Under the pieces are notes generated by a model that had not been told where the DNA came from, did not search any database, and was given only the letters and a program-made list of their open reading frames with translations. Shown in pieces: positions 28,901 to 39,528 of a DNA stretch of 64,000 nt (positions are counted from its first letter, which is position 1; the number at the start of each line of letters is the position of its first letter). A program made the translations under genes and the position numbers. This stretch comes from Scenedesmus sp. ARA3 (taxonomy: Eukaryota; Chlorophyta; Chlorophyceae; Sphaeropleales; Scenedesmaceae): assembly GCA_004335835.1 (NCBI GenBank), contig RWJK01001982.1, positions 159,567-223,566 of the forward strand. The letters run 5' to 3'.

Positions 28901-30647
28901 AGCACAGCAGTCCAGTTGGCAATGCGCTGCTCAATGTCATACAGCAGCAAGACGTCACTGCACATCAGCAGTACAGCAGCGCAACTGTCACATGTCCGCA
29001 GCATATCAGTGCAGGAGAGTGCTGCAGCATCCTACTGAGTGCTGCCTGTGCCTATCATTGCTACTTTTGTGGCACTTTGCAAAGCAAACCACAATATCGC
29101 AAGCCCTATGGCACCAGTCTCCCGCTGCACCCCTCTCAGATATATTGAAACTGCTGGCAGGCAATCGACTGTCAGCAGGCTGAACGGGCCTGGCTGCTGC
29201 ACAGCTCAATCAAGCTGAGCTGTCGCTGCATGTCCTGCTGCTTTTGCGCTGCTCCGCACATTCCTGCAGGGCCTGGCACTGAGCTGGCATTGCAAACATG
29301 CTCCTTAGCCCAGCTGCCGCAGCAGCTGCTGCTGCTGCTGCTGCTGCTGCAGGGTGCTCACACTTGCTCCACGCCTGTGCCCTGTCCGCTGGCTGTGCGC
29401 AGTGCGATGAGCGCGTCACACTCGCGCGCTGTCAGCAGGTTGTGGTGCAGCAGCAGCCGCGGCTGCCAGCTCAGCACCTGAGCCCTGCACGCCGGCAGCA
29501 GCAGCAGCAGCAACAGCAGCACCACACATGAGACTCTGCAGTGACACGCATGTCACTGCTTGAGAAATCGAGTAATAGACACGGCTGCCAGCTCAGCACC
29601 TGCGCCCTGCACGCCGGCAGCAGCAAGGTATGTCACAGCACTATGAAAGCACAGTATCAGATTGTAATGTACACGGCAGATCAGCGCCTGCGCCCCGCAC
29701 GCCGGCAGTGGCAGCAACACCACGTGTGCGAGCATAGCGCCCTGCATGTGACAGCAGCATGCTGCCTGCCACTAACAGTTACTCTGCTTGCGGCTTCAAG
29801 CTGTGATGTAGGGCGATGTTATACATGTCCATGTAACTGTGTTGCTGGTTATGCCTCACCAGTGCTTGTGCCTGCCTGGCTCTGCTGACAGGTCCACGCG
29901 GTGCAGCTGCTCCAGCAGCGCCGGCGCCGGCGCACGCGGCACGGCAGGCGCAGGCGCATAGCCACCAGTCACCTGCACGCCAACATGCAAAAAAAAATTG
30001 CATTGCGGCTGCAAGGCACTGGCATTTCCTGTCCGTTCGTTGCTGCAAACACATATGGCCATCGCCTGGATAGGCTGCCAGCTGTACATTGCTGCTGCTG
30101 CTGCTGCTGCTGCCAGCTGCACCTGGGGCGCCTGCACAGCCGGCTGTGCTGCCACCTGCGGGGATACTGCTGCTGCTGTCACATCTGCTGCTACTGCTGC
30201 TGTTGCTACTCCTGCTGCTGCTGCTGCTGCTGCTGCCAGACGCACCTGAGGCGCCTGCACAGCTGGCTGTGCTGCCACCTGTGCTGCTGGCTCAGGCGGC
30301 ATGTAGCTCTCGCCCTTCCACCCAATGAGCCACTCCTGCAGCTGCTGTGAGTGGTCTAGGGAGCCTGCCCAGCAGTACAATGTTATGGTACATGACTGGT
30401 CAATACTGGTCAACACCCTGATCATGCAATGTCAGTGGAGGTGATGGCAACAGCTGGCAGCTTGCTGTCACAGCAATGAACAGCTGTATGGCTTGATTGG
30501 AGTCGTTTGTTGAATGGAAGTCACAAACTGGCTTGTTTTCGTGTTGCTGTAGCACTTCATACCTGAACAGCACTCCAAGTACAGCAGTGACAGCAGCAGC
30601 AGCACTGGTCCAAGCCAAGTTCTGTGCACCGCAGCTCTGAAGCTCAT
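25998..30647 (-). CDS. Prolyl 4-hydroxylase with C-terminal ShKT domain
   Basis: Fe(II)/2-oxoglutarate dioxygenase hydroxylating proline, expected in ER/Golgi on hydroxyproline-rich wall glycoproteins. Exons on the complement: 30647-30563, 30364-30246, 29972-29860, 29484-29364 (or 29362), 28870-28789, 28428-28141, 27584-27342, 26965-26856, 26466-25998. The N-terminus (MSFRAAVHRTWLGPVLLLLS) is a signal peptide or anchor. P4H elements: QPRLLLHHNLLTARECDALI, DIEQRIANWTAVPS, the Fe-binding HxD in ALHMDLL, ATLLLFLSDV, and the distal His in PDPTAAHVVCGP. A ShKT module follows (CTDKNEQC ... WASEGFCDD ... CRYSCSDCSVC), then a long tail. One short exon between 29363 and 28871 (length 2 mod 3), expected to carry the family's RTSSG-like segment, could not be placed; a piece at 29216-29267 (VRSSA) is only a candidate. 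Confidence 0.85.
26757..27310 (-). repeat. Echoes of P4H exons for the 2OG-Fe core
   Basis: Bases 27092-27245 copy the last ~150 bases of the exon at 27342-27584 with a donor, at high identity (GSALLIWNMLVDG intact). About 27287-27310 is a shorter decayed copy. 27031-27065 copies the 5' half of the next exon (TTWLHNLP), and 26757-26790 copies its end (CTDKNEQC region). Confidence 0.92.
28900..30168 (-). repeat. Echoes of P4H N-terminal exons
   Basis: Bases 28900-28962 copy the start of exon 28870-28789 with its CAG acceptor (LLYDIEQRIANWTAV). 29581-29626 and 29680-29715 copy the acceptor side of exon 29484 (GTGCAGGGCGCAGG...). 30122-30168 copies the end of exon 2 (AAQPAVQAPQ) with a GTGCAG donor downstream. 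Confidence 0.88.
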
Positions 30648-31387
30648 CCTTATAATGTTCTGTGTCAGGATGTTTTCAGCTATCAAATGGTCGTTGCTAG
30701 TGGAACGATTGGTGTGGCCTGCCGGTTCGGGTTGCGGGTGACAGTTGAGCCGGGAAACGTGCAAAAGACTGGAACCGCTGCTTCCAATCACGCTTGATGA
30801 TAATTTGAGGCACGGAATTGCTGTAAAAGCTGCGGAAGCTACGATAGCCGCTATGTGATGATTCTGTTGTAACAGCACTACACGCAGCTTAATGCAGTAC
30901 ACCGCACCACACTGTGACACCGCACTCTCTGATTCCTTGCCCGGTCAGTGCTGATGGACTTAATGTGCACTATCAAATAGTTGCTGCCCGCTCAGATCTG
31001 TTGATTTCGTCGAAATCAACTGGATCTAGATCAGGGGGCTCGGGAGTTTGTGTTGCAGCAGCTGCTGGGCAGCAGCACTTCTTCCCGCCCTACGGCAGCT
31101 TGCCGCACTGCGTGGGACGGCCACTGCAAGCGCCGTTGCACAGTGTTGCCGTGCCTGCATTTCAGACGGTTGTTACCTGCACCTTCATACGTCCAACAAG
31201 TACGCAATGACACAACATGTGCAAGTTCACCCAGGACCAGCTGGCAGCTGCTGAGCTGTAGCCACTGGCTACACACAGCTGAGCTGTGCAGTGCTGCATG
31301 CACTGCCTACCGCCTCAACACGCGCAGCGCAAACCCGTCGTAGAACTGGCAAGCGTTTGGCACATGACCGCTGCTCCAGCTCGCATG
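30648..31387. other. P4H 5' flank and prolidase 3' flank
   Basis: 740 bp between the P4H start and the prolidase stop, both on the minus strand. No coding similarity or motif recognised. Confidence 0.45.
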
Positions 31388-32523
31388 TCAGTTGCTGCTG
31401 CAGCTGGCGTTGTGTGCTGCCATGTACGCCTCAATCTCTGCCGCCTCTTTTGGCATGCCAGCTGCCATTGTCAGGTTGAAGTGGCCACTGTCTGTCACTA
31501 GCACATTATCCTCGATGCGCACACCGCCCATGTCCAGCAGCGCTTCCACAGCAGGCTTGACCAGCAGCGGCGCCTGCAGCACAACACATCAGCAGAAATC
31601 AGGCAATGCTGGGTGAAGGATGATATTCAGGGAACAGCCGCAGCAGCAGCACATTATCCTCAATGCGCACACCACCCATCTCCAGAGCAGCGCTTCCCCA
31701 GCAGGCTTCACCAGCAGCGGCGCCTGCAGCACAACACAGCAGCAGCAGTGCACAAGAGTTTTGAGCATTGTGTAAATGCTGCATGTCCAGCAGCGCTTCA
31801 ACAGTAGGCTTGACCGCAGGACCGCCTGCAGCACAAAAAAGCAGCAGCACAGGCGTACACAGAAAAGTCAGCCGCATTTTTAAATTTGATCCTGGTGACA
31901 GTTTTGACACCGCCCATGTCCAGTAGAGCTGCTACAGCAGGCTTGACCAGCAGCGGAGCCAGCAGCACAACACAGCAGCAGCATTTGCGTTGCTTTATCA
32001 AGAACTATGATCAACGTGTGGCATGTTGTAGTTGCTGGCAGCGCAGCTTCACACGGCAACAGCGCATGCACAGCCGCGGTGCTTAAAGTTGCTACGAATG
32101 TGCTGAAGCATGTGGCATGCTGCTTCCACCACAGCACTGAGTCCTGGCTGTTCCAAAGCAGCACTCAAAGCATCAGCAGCAACAGCAGCAGCAGCCTCGC
32201 CTGCTGAGGGTCGTTGCACACGTGCAGGAGCAGCAGCAGCAGCAGCACATGCATCACCAACAGCAGCAGCAGCCTCACCTGCTTGGGGTCGTTGAATGCG
32301 CGCTGCAGCAGCAGCGGCATGAAGTACAGCCCGGGCTCCACAGTGATGACGTGGCCAGCCTGCAGCCGCTGCGGCACTGGCCCAACATCACTCACCTACG
32401 GTGGCAGCAGCAGCAGCAGCAGCAGCAGCAATAACGTGAGCGGCATGAAGTACATCCATGGCTCCACCGTTATGACGTGGCCCGCCTGCAGCCGCTGCGG
32501 CACTGGCCCCACATCACTCACCT

Positions 32524-32574
<51 letters not shown>

Positions 32575-35100
32575 AAACATAGTCACAGCACTGCCAATGT
32601 CAAATAAACCCAAGACAGTGCTGCAGACCATGGGCTGCACCCTAATCCTACCCCCCCCCAACCCTACAACACAGTACACATCTCTGCACGCTGTTTGATA
32701 CTCACATCATGGACGTCCAAGCCAAAAAAGTGCCCCAAGCCATGCGGCATGAACACTCTGTCGATGCCCGCATCTGCAAGCGCATCTGTCGAGCCCTTCA
32801 CCAGCCCCAGCTGCTGCAGGCCATGCGGTATAAGCAAACCCCAAATCACACCAAGACAACGCTGCAGACCATGGGCTGCACCCTAACCCTACACCCCCAA
32901 ACCCTAAAACACAGTAAACATCCAGGAAAAGCCCTTCAATGCTCACATCATGGACGTCCAAGCCAAGGAAGTGCCCCAAGCCATGCGGCATGAACACTCT
33001 GTCGATGCCCGCATCTGTCAGTGCATCTGCCGAGCCCGTCACCCGCCCCAGCCGCTGCAGCTGCCGCAGCCCGTGCGGCATGAACAAACCCTAAATCACA
33101 CCAAGACAATGCTACAGACAATGGGCTGCACCCTAATCATACACCGCCAAACCCCAAAACACAGTACACATCTCTGTACGCGTTTTGATACTCACATCAT
33201 GGACGTCCAAGCCAAGGAAGTGCCCCAAGCCATGCGGCATGAACACTCTGTCGATGCCCGCATCTGTCAGCGCATCTGCCGAGCCCTTCACCAACCCCAG
33301 CTGCTGCAGCTGCTGCAGCAGCAGCTGCCGTGTGGACTGCTGGATGTCTGCCCATGACGCGCCCGGCTGGATCTGTGACAGCGCGTGCTGCTGCATACTG
33401 AGCACGACGTCGTAGACTGCAGGGCATGGATGAGGGCAGCAAGGGGCACAATTAGTGGAGTTTGCAGCACAGGGGGCAGCGGCGCAGGGTGCACTAGATG
33501 AAAACTTGATTCATGTGACATACAGGAAGCGACACGATAACGTGTACCAGAGCAACTGGACCAAGGCATGGCTGCCCTTGCTCTGCATATCCATGCAACC
33601 GCCCATGCAACAGCCCATTGGCTCAAGAATGCCCCCAGAGTCTTCCCAACAGTACAGTTCAGCGCTTGCTCGCAGTGCAGCTAGCTGCTGCAAGCCTTAA
33701 CGCCCCTGCGCACTCACTGTCTCGCTGCTGCGCCGTGAACTTGCCGCTTGCAGGGAAGGTGCGCGTGATGTCTGCAGTGTAGTGCCTGAACTCAGCGCCT
33801 GCAGGACAGCAGATGTGAAGCTGGTTGGGGGCCTTTCATGGCTGTGAGGCACATGGGCATCTGCATGCGGCACCAACGCCAGCACCAGTGCTGGTACCAG
33901 CACCAGCATGCACTCGTGGCTGTCACACAACGTACGACAGTCCACTGCAGCATGCCTTGCTGCAGCTGGCCCAGTCAAGCTGTACAGCTGTGGCATGCAC
34001 AAGTTCAGAGATGAACAGGGCATCTGAGGCTGCACAGCCTGCAGCACCCACCTGCATCAACCAGCACTAAGTCATTTGGCTTCACCGTAGCGCTGTTGCG
34101 CTCGTAATGCAGGATGGCGCCATTCGCGCCAGCACCCACAATGCAAGGATACCCCAGCTGCATCAGCCCCGCCTGTCCTGCTGCATGTGCAAATGCAGCC
34201 TCCAGTTGATACTCCTTCAAGCCAGGTTTGCATGCTGCCCACATGGCTTTGTGTGCTGCTGCGGAGCCCCTGCTCGCTTCCATCAAGCAGCCCACTTCTG
34301 CTGCTGTCTTCGTCGCCCGGCAGCGGTGCAGTGTGGACTCCAGGAAAGCAGTACTCAGCTGGATCTGTTGACTTGTACTGCTCGATCTGCCAGCTGTACT
34401 GCCTGTACTGCTAGACTGTACTGCTTGTAGTGCCTGCAGGCCCGCCAGCTGCTGTACTGCCTGCTGCTGGTGCTGCGCAAAGTGGGGCAGGCCCAGCAGC
34501 TGAGCCTGCTGCTGTGGGTCATCTCCCGGCAAGATGTGCAGCGTCTGCACATCCGAATGGTGCTGCTGCACGTATTGCGGCAGGTCTTCTGTGTAAATGC
34601 ATGCGCCGGCGCCTGCTTGCTCTGCCAGCTGGTCTAGGCTGGGCAGGCCTCCCCACCACACTGCTGCGTCTTCCGGCACTTTTGGTGCAACCAGCGTGAA
34701 GCGCTGCAGCATTACAAACAACGCACGTTATCAATGGAACTGCAAAACAAACATGATAATCGTGTGTTAATCTAATTTACTTGCCCTTATGAGCTGCCTG
34801 GCTGGTTCCCACCACATTGCTGCATCCTCGGGCACTTTTAGCGCAACAAGTGTGAAGCGCTGAGAACATCAAAAGGGATTAAGCAAACAGGCATCGCAGT
34901 TTGCAATCAACATCCTGGTGAGTTTCCTGGCAGCTTTCAGCCATCGTAGCGCATGCCTCTGTTTGTGTATCATCATAGTTCGAGATAATTAGAGATAACC
35001 TGCAAGCAGGGTCCCAGCCGCCCTGTGTAGTGCATGCCAGCTAGGATACATAGATGAGCGCCCTGTCCACACAGCAACACTGCATTTCTGCTACTCTGAA

Positions 35101-35147
<47 letters not shown>

Positions 35148-36550
35148 ACCTGTGTCTCAGGGTCCAGCAGGCACGCAAAACCTGGCTCGGTCACACCAGT
35201 GAGGTAAGCAAAATCCGAGGAGGGCCTGAACTTGTAGTACACATCAGCGCCATTGCGGTGCTGCAGGTCGCCGCCAGACACATATATTAAGCCGCCTGCA
35301 GTGGCGGTTATGCATCAATGAAGCATTGAAAAGGGCGAGGGTAAGGGGGCGGTTTAGTTGAAGCTGAGACACCCAGTTGCTCTGTGGAGGGTTGACAACC
35401 GCTTACCGGGGGTGAGCGAGGCAACAGCTGTCGCTTCTGAAAGTCGCTTGCCGCTTCACCCCCCTCCCTGTGCTGGGCTGTCACTGGCCGTTCAGTGTGC
35501 TGACTGCAAGTGACCAACTTGCTTACCGCTTACCCCCCCTCAAGCGCATCACAGCCATACCTCGCTTGTCGCTTACCCGCCGTACAAAGCATCTGAGTGT
35601 CTCAGCTTCAACTAAACCGCCCCCTAAGTCGAGCAAATGCAGTGCACAAACTGTCTGGCAGGCGGGCAGCTGTGCCATGCTGGCAGGAGATGTAAAAAAG
35701 GACGAAGTTGTGCGGCTCCAGTGATGTGCTGCAGCAGCCTGCCTGCTGCTTTGAGGAACGCTGCGCCGCTGCGCGCGGCCCAAGCTAGTGGGCTGCGTGC
35801 CTGCTGTAGTTAGAGGTGTGGCTGCGAAGCTACGACACACGGCAGCGCATGAACTGTCTGGCAGGCGGGATGCTGTGCCATGCTGGCAGGAGAGGCGCTG
35901 CAGCAGCCTGCCTGCTGCTTGTCTGTCCTGCTGCTCCGCAGCCGCATAGGTGCTGTCCCTCTGCCCCAGCCAACGCCATACAACAACATGCAGTGGTGCA
36001 ATGAGTGCTGTGTTCGGCCCAAGCTGGTGGGCTGAGTAGCTGCTGTGTTGGTGAGAGGCATGGCTGCGAAGCTCCAGTGTCCACAATGGCGTAGGTGTCT
36101 GTTGAATTCGCTGCCATCGCAGGGTAGATGTTTGCTGCTTTTGCTGCCACAGTAAGGGGCGTGGCTGCGAGGCAACCATAAAAACAGTGGTGCCCTCAGC
36201 ATTGACAGCACTGCTGCTGCTGCTGCTGCTGCGCCAGCAGCTCACCTGCAAGGGTTTCCTTGCACACCCTTGCCCGCAGCTCCTTGCATTGCTCTCTGAT
36301 GTCCACAATGGGGTAGTTGTCGGCTGCTTTTGCTGCTGGACCAGCAACTTCTGCTGCCACGGTGCTGCTGGCTCGAGGCCTGCAGGGCAGCACACCACCA
36401 CACAGGTGAGCCACGTGGGAGCCTTCGTGATGTTTGTCGCCCCGCAAATAAATAACAAGTCCAAACTCACTTGAAGCATTGTCGCGCACGGCCAGCAGCT
36501 GCACGCTGCGAGGAAGGCGCGCGATGGCAGAAAGCCCTGCTGGGCAGCAT
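31388..36550 (-). CDS. Xaa-Pro dipeptidase (prolidase, peptidase family M24)
   Basis: Cleaves dipeptides with C-terminal proline using two metal ions. Exons on the complement: 36550-36471, 36379-36246, 35295-35150, 34703-34052, 33798-33718, 33416-33196, 32395-32279, 31573-31388; 1617 nt, 538 aa, all phases consistent. The predicted metal ligands are all visible: Asp336 (VLVDAG), Asp347 (TADITR), His430 (GLGHFLG), Glu458 (TVEPGLY), Glu498 (GVRIEDN). Spacings 11, 83 and 40 equal those of human prolidase, while the His-Glu gap is 14 shorter. The prolidase N-domain is present ([23 protein letters not shown]). The Arg/Ser/Ala-rich start [20 protein letters not shown] looks like an organelle presequence, unlike the cytosolic animal enzyme. 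The 950-bp intron 35296-36245 holds a MITE and a ~200-bp degenerate tandem repeat. Confidence 0.94.
31645..31975 (-). repeat. Three upstream echoes of the last prolidase exon
   Basis: Copies at about 31645-31730, 31787-31830 and 31903-31975 repeat the first 45-80 bases of the terminal exon ([18 protein letters not shown]) with CTGCAG or similar acceptors. They precede the real exon at 31573 in transcription order and are differently decayed. Confidence 0.93.
32165..32572 (-). repeat. Echoes flanking prolidase exon 7, with CAG runs
   Basis: Bases 32430-32525 copy the exon start ([20 protein letters not shown]) with a better CTGCAG acceptor than the true exon's CCGTAG. Around 32190-32215 is a copy of its end (CNDPQQ) with a GC donor. 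(CAG)n runs lie at 32406-32430 and 32523-32572. Confidence 0.88.
32706..33195 (-). repeat. 245-bp tandem array of the prolidase His-ligand exon end
   Basis: Two near-identical copies (32706-32825 and 32950-33075) of the 3' part of exon 6 ([19 protein letters not shown]) with donors, plus shared intron sequence. Donor edges at about 32706, 32950 and 33196 are 244-246 bp apart. The intron part contains scattered CCCTAA motifs. Confidence 0.93.
34793..34862 (-). repeat. Upstream echo of prolidase exon 4
   Basis: Copies the first ~65 bases of the exon at 34703 ([17 protein letters not shown]) with a CAG acceptor; reads [17 protein letters not shown]. Confidence 0.9.
35103..35149 (-). repeat. CAG (sense) microsatellite after a splice donor
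   Basis: (CTG)n on the +, i.e. CAG in gene orientation, running directly on from the donor GTGAGCAGCAG of prolidase exon 3 (35150). Confidence 0.95.
35342..35627. mobile_element. 280-bp MITE with 28-bp terminal inverted repeats and TAA target duplication
   Basis: Terminal repeats 35345-35372 (GGGGGCGGTTTAGTTGAAGC...) and 35597-35624 are perfect inverse complements over 28 bp. The element is flanked by TAA at 35342-35344 and 35625-35627. A TAA/TTA duplication with G-rich ends is the PIF/Harbinger signature. There is no transposase ORF, so it is non-autonomous. It sits in a prolidase intron. Confidence 0.85.
35640..36080. repeat. Degenerate ~200-bp tandem duplication in prolidase intron
   Basis: Segments about 35645-35830 and 35848-36078 share blocks: CTGTCTGGCAGGCGGG, GTGCCATGCTGGCAGGAGA, GCAGCAGCCTGCCTGCTGCTTG, CGGCCCAAGCT and TGGCTGCGAAGCT. 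They do not resemble the flanking exons. Confidence 0.8.
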
Positions 36551-36760
36551 GCTGGCACACAGAACACGATAAAGCAGCGAGCACGATATGAACATGCAAC
36601 AAATGCGTAAGGTTGAAAGAAGACGAGATAATTGCTTCATAACAACGTAGTTTGGGTGGTTGCACACACTGCCAGGACCTGAGCCCCAGGCTGCTACCTG
36701 TCACTGGCAAGCTTTCAAAAAAACCAGACAGCCCTGGCCGCAGCAACAGCTCACCGACCA

Positions 36761-39528
36761 TCACACCAGCACCTGAAAGGATTGCACGATCCTGTTCACG
36801 GTCTGGTACCAGCCAGCGTTGCCCTCGATGTTGTCTGCTTTGCTGCTGATGCGTAGCGTGTACTTCTGGCCCTGCACGCGGCAAATCAAGATACCTCACC
36901 ACCCAATAGAAGTCACATTTGAGAATCACACATTTCCTGCACAGGTTTTGCAGGTCTGAAGACAAAGTTGATTGCATGCAGGCCGTGGCGGTTGTACTGT
37001 TGACATGTGCAGCGCCGCACCTCTGCCACCACGCAGCAGCGGATGTCCAGCACGGCCCCAAACAGCCCCGCAGACACGCCAGTGAAGCGCACCTGCAGCA
37101 GCCACAGCGCAGCAGATAAAGCCATTAGAAGGGTTTTTCCAATGCGAGCCAGTCAGTCAACGCCCGTGAAGCGCACCTGTAGCAGGCACAGTGGAGCAGA
37201 CAGCAGATTTGGCAGGCGTTGCTTTCACTGCACGCCAACCAGTCAACGCCAGTACAGCGCACCTGCAGCGGGCACAGCGCAGCAGCAGACGATGCAACTA
37301 GAGGGGCTTTTTGTGATTCACCCCATATTTAAAGCACACCTGCAGAAGTCGCAGTTGACACAGCAGACTAGATTGAACTGCTGCTGGTGAGCAGCAAGAG
37401 CCAGTCCAAACACTAACCACACACCAGAAGCGCCCCCGCAGGCCCTGCGTGTGTGCGGGACACACGGTGCCGCTGGCATGTGGATACATTTCTTTGTGTG
37501 CAGTGCCAGCAACGGGGCAACAAGGATGAAGTGCGGTGAGCTGCTGTCAGAGTCCACGTGCCGTGCACACCCAGGCTTTGCTGCATGCTCCCAACTGCAT
37601 GAGTTCTAATGCTTGCACGTGCCTGCCTTCCCATACCATACGAAGCAACAAGCGCACATCTAACCCCGCCACTGGTAAACCATCACACATGCCTGGCTTC
37701 CAAAAACACCTGCATAAACAACGCAACCCCTCTGTCTAACATGCAAATGTTCGTGCTGCACGCACCTGCGTGGTTATGTACTCCCTCCCCTTGCTGCGCC
37801 TGTCGCTGCCCCACTGCTGCAGGCTGCCGCCGGGGGAGATGCCTGACAGGGCCTCCCCTGCCTCCTGCAGGCATTGACGAGGTTGGATGATAGGAGGTGT
37901 ATTAGTACATAAATGATACATATTGTCATCTTTTGGGCACCGCTGGCACCGAAGCATTGTGGTGGTTGAGTTTATGCATATCAATCACGTTCTTCATGCT
38001 TGACCTCCATTTCAAGCACAGCAGCACCAGGCATGTACGCAGTATATAAAATCATTGCTCAGTGAGCGTCAGTGCATGTGTACGGCAAGGCATGGCCTGC
38101 ATGTGCGTCGTTTTGCGGTGCAAACCAGCCGTCACTTGCTGCTACGCCATGACGTGCTGGTACCAGCAAGTGCTGTGCAGCATGGCAGAGGCTCACACCT
38201 CTATGCCGGCTGCGACTAGCTGCCACAGCGCCGCATCTAAAATATGCTCATTGGGACACAAAGCTATTCAGTTCAATGTAGAAGGTGCGCCAGGGCTACC
38301 CAGTTTCCACAAAATTCAGAGCTACCCATTTTCCACAAAATCCACAACACACGCCCCGCAGCTCACCTGTGCTGTGCCAAGCTCGCGCGTGCTGGCTGCA
38401 GCAGTGGGCGCTGCATACACCACCAACGTATCAGAGCCACGGTTCGCTGGATCATACCAGGAGGCAAGAATGCCTGCAGGACAAGTGCAGCCAGCAGCAG
38501 CACAGCTTGTCAAAGCAGCAGGCAGTCAGGGATGTGTACTCGCAGTGCTGATATCTTCGCACACGGTTGAGTCCTGCTGCCGCTGCATTGCGCTAGCTGC
38601 TTGTGCTCAGCTTCAGCAATGCCTGTTGCTGCCCAGGCCTGATTATACATTGGGCTGGAGCTACAGAAAGTTGTCATCCCAGCCTGACATGCGGCATACA
38701 TGCCAGCCATGGTGCTGCAATGCAGACAGCACCAAGCGCGTGCAGCCATCGCACTTGCCTGTGCCAGGCACAAGATTGACCTGCTGCCAGCCCTTTGGCA
38801 CTTGCAGCTTGAAGGTCCCTTGAGGATCGACATACTCCATTGTGGGGACTGGCGCAGCTGCAGCAGCCGCAGGCAGCAGCAGCGGGCTGCTGCACCCACA
38901 GCAAGGGCAGCCGGCAGCAGTAACTGGGTTAATGTTGCTGTTTCCAAGGCAGCGACTCGCAGAACATGGATGCGCGCAGCAGGGTTTGACCTCAGGCAAG
39001 TAAGCTTGTTGACAAACAGGATAGATGCAGGCAGTGCAACATGAAGATTATGCTGGCTGGATGCAGGGCGGCCAGGTCAGACAAAACAAGTTTGCGTTGG
39101 CAATCAGCTGCTGAGCTTTGCCACAGCAGCACATTGCATGGCAAGCGCATTGCTACTGCAGCTGGCCAGAGCTGTGAGCAGGTCTGCACAGAGGCAAAGG
39201 CACGTGCAGGTGATGCAAACACCTGAAACCAATCCAAGGGTGATGCAGGCACCCAAACCAAATCCCACCTAGCTATGAACATGAAGCTTGCTGCAGTTTC
39301 TAGCAGTTGTCGCCTATGCAAGGCAACTTCTGGCACTGCTGCTTTGCTTGTTGCTGCTGCTGCTGCTGCTGCTGCTGGCGTGTTCTGCCTTGGTACCCAA
39401 GGCGGATGTGTCGTTCGTGACCCGTTTATACGCTTACACGCGTCACTTCTGTGGTAGACACGCGGCAAGCATCGAATGCTCGCTTGATTATGTGCAGGCA
39501 GTCTTGGCATGTGCAGTTGCCGAGCCAT
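36761..39528 (-). CDS. PsbP-domain protein, predicted thylakoid lumen
   Basis: Member of the PsbP/PPD family of lumenal photosystem accessory proteins. Exons on the complement: 39528-39269, 38937-38759, 38473-38367, 37864-37766, 37092-37021, 36871-36761; 828 nt, 275 aa, all phases consistent. The start MARQLHMPRLPAHN is an Arg-rich plastid presequence. A second signal, HRRQLLETAASF near residues 71-82, carries a twin-arginine motif, suggesting Tat import into the lumen. PsbP elements: MEYVDPQGTFKLQVPKGW, ILASWYDPANRGSDTLVVY, SKGREYITTQ, QKYTLRISSKADN, and the terminal NRIVQSFQV. The second intron uses a GC donor (CACAG|GCAAGT); the acceptor of exon 2 was chosen by phase and is less certain. 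The stop lies 210 nt from the prolidase ATG. I cannot assign a specific PPD subgroup. Confidence 0.88.
37159..37350 (-). repeat. Upstream echoes of PsbP-domain exon 5
   Basis: Copies of the acceptor and first codons of the exon at 37092 (CTGCAGGTGCGCTTCACTGG) recur at about 37159-37190, 37245-37275 and, shorter, 37330-37350, with surrounding intron sequence (GCAGCCACAGCGCAGCAG) also repeated. Confidence 0.8.

Noticed and set aside
30121..30245. Second AAQPAVQAPQV repeat as part of P4H coding sequence
   Set aside because: The stronger donor GTGCGT ends exon 2 at 30246; the second copy fits the downstream-echo pattern, though an extended isoform is possible.
32639..33140. Interstitial telomere array (CCCTAA-like motifs)
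   Set aside because: Only isolated, degenerate units occur, embedded in the 245-bp exon-echo repeat.
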